Position numbers and translations under genes: made by a program. The notes below the pieces were generated by a model. That model had not been told where the DNA came from. It was given only the letters and a program-made list of their open reading frames with translations, and searched no databases. A stretch of DNA of 64,000 nucleotides from Acidobacteriota bacterium. GTDB lineage: Bacteria; Acidobacteriota; Terriglobia; Terriglobales; Acidobacteriaceae. This document shows, in pieces, positions 63,505-64,000 of this stretch (the first letter of the stretch is position 1; each line of letters opens with the position of its first letter). Where the stretch lies: contig JAJYVU010000011.1 in the NCBI GenBank assembly GCA_021791875.1, positions 1-64,000 on the forward strand, in the 5' to 3' direction.

Positions 63505-64000
63505 CGTTCACCATGCTGGCGCCGGCGCAATGTCACCAGGGCGGTCCGCCATTCTGCTGGCTGCCGGTGCATCCACTCGCCTGGGCCAGCCCAAGCAACT
63601 CGTTCAGCTGGAGGGAAAGTCGCTGCTCAGGCGCGCGGCGGAGGCGGCGACCCACTCAGGGGCCTCGCCGGTGATCGTCGTGCTGGGCGAGCCCGCGGAA
63701 ATACTCGCGCAGGAACTCAAGGGGCTGGCCGTCTCGGGCATCGTGAATGAGGCCTGGCAAGAGGGGATGGGCAGTTCGCTGCGCTGTGGCGTCGAAGCTC
63801 TGCAAAGGCAAGCACCGGAGACCGCCGCTGTTCTGCTGATGGTCTGCGATCAGCCCCTGATTACTGCCCTGCACCTGAAAAGCCTCTGGGATCTCTATGA
63901 TGCCACCGGCAAAGTGGTCAGCGTCCGGCACGGAGATCGCCCCGGCGTGCCGGCGATTTTTCCGGCCAGATATATCCCAGAACTGGCCAGAATCTCTGGA
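63494..64000 (+). CDS. MocA/MobA-like molybdopterin nucleotidyltransferase (3' partial)
   Basis: The frame starts at the ATG at 63494, inside the end of xdhC, and runs past the window end; an ATG at 63530 is an alternative. The N-terminal NTP-transferase motif is ILLAAGASTRLGQPKQLVQL, with EGMGSSLRCG and VCDQPL further on, the marks of molybdenum cofactor cytidylyl- or guanylyltransferases. With XdhC it makes the dinucleotide cofactor of xanthine-dehydrogenase-type or CO-dehydrogenase-type enzymes. 169 codons are present of an expected 195-210. Confidence 0.88.
   Translation, partial: MLPDVHHAGAGAMSPGRSAILLAAGASTRLGQPKQLVQLEGKSLLRRAAEAATHSGASPVIVVLGEPAEILAQELKGLAVSGIVNEAWQEGMGSSLRCGVEALQRQAPETAAVLLMVCDQPLITALHLKSLWDLYDATGKVVSVRHGDRPGVPAIFPARYIPELARISG

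Noticed and set aside
1-64000. CRISPR array, prophage, toxin-antitoxin or restriction cluster
   Set aside because: No regularly spaced repeats, phage structural genes, paired small toxin genes or methylase/nuclease motifs were seen.

Overview
The window reads as chromosomal DNA of a high-GC member of the Acidobacteriota, probably close to the Acidobacteriaceae. This is an inference from gene content. It carries large secreted VPS10/BNR propeller proteins, a multihaem cytochrome-TPR protein beside a CRTAC1-type ASPIC/UnbV protein, a tricorn-type S41 protease, an M13 peptidase, glycoside hydrolases GH3 and GH42, and many secreted propellers of the lactonase type. Third codon positions are strongly G/C rich, which produces long meaningless antisense ORFs. 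I saw no tRNA, rRNA, CRISPR array, prophage or complete insertion sequence.

Layout. 1-5.7 kb: a GT4 glycosyltransferase (start outside the window), a radical SAM protein, an FAD-dependent dehydrogenase and an APC permease. 5.8-14.2 kb: a 117-bp palindromic element, two divergent VPS10/BNR proteins of about 1,000 residues separated by a frameshifted membrane-protein gene, and a sialidase-like BNR protein. 14.4-19.3 kb: a five-haem cytochrome with TPRs, a Tat-type CRTAC1 protein and a small secreted protein. 19.3-24.1 kb: moaA, a DUF1906 protein, two small proteins, a second copy of the 117-bp element, an ankyrin protein, a Nudix hydrolase and a membrane protein. 24.1-31.6 kb: rplM-rpsI, rpsB, tsf, a tricorn-like protease and pyrH. 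31.7-40.2 kb: an acyltransferase, two tandem propeller lipoproteins, an M13 peptidase and an MCE protein with internal repeats. 40.3-50 kb: GH3, GH42, ctaA, an alpha/beta hydrolase, a phosphoesterase and a sodium:solute symporter. 50-59.7 kb: yggU, yggS, rsmE, a 22-codon lysine/alanine peptide gene, a CPBP protease, a thiolase, a methyltransferase, sdaA, frr, a zinc-ribbon protein, a sirtuin, folK and a DUF308 protein. 59.7-64 kb: rpsA, then an XdhC-MocA pair cut by the window end.

Themes. Translation genes are the housekeeping core. rplM and rpsA each appear to start far upstream, giving structured leaders of roughly 330 and 260 nt. The usual rpsB-tsf-pyrH-frr order is broken, with a tricorn protease before pyrH and frr about 25 kb away on the other strand. 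The exported proteins point to a soil organism living on polymers (GH3, GH42, M13, tricorn) with a large beta-propeller surface or periplasmic repertoire.

Less obvious observations are the 117-bp palindromes with TA ends, each between convergent genes and each supplying part of a TAG stop codon; the tiny Lys/Ala-rich gene with a near-consensus promoter, its own 5' hairpins and a downstream hairpin; the frameshifted gene between the VPS10 paralogues; and the long ribosomal leaders. Start codons were chosen from Shine-Dalgarno sites, signal peptides and family length, so many genes here are shorter than their longest possible ORF.
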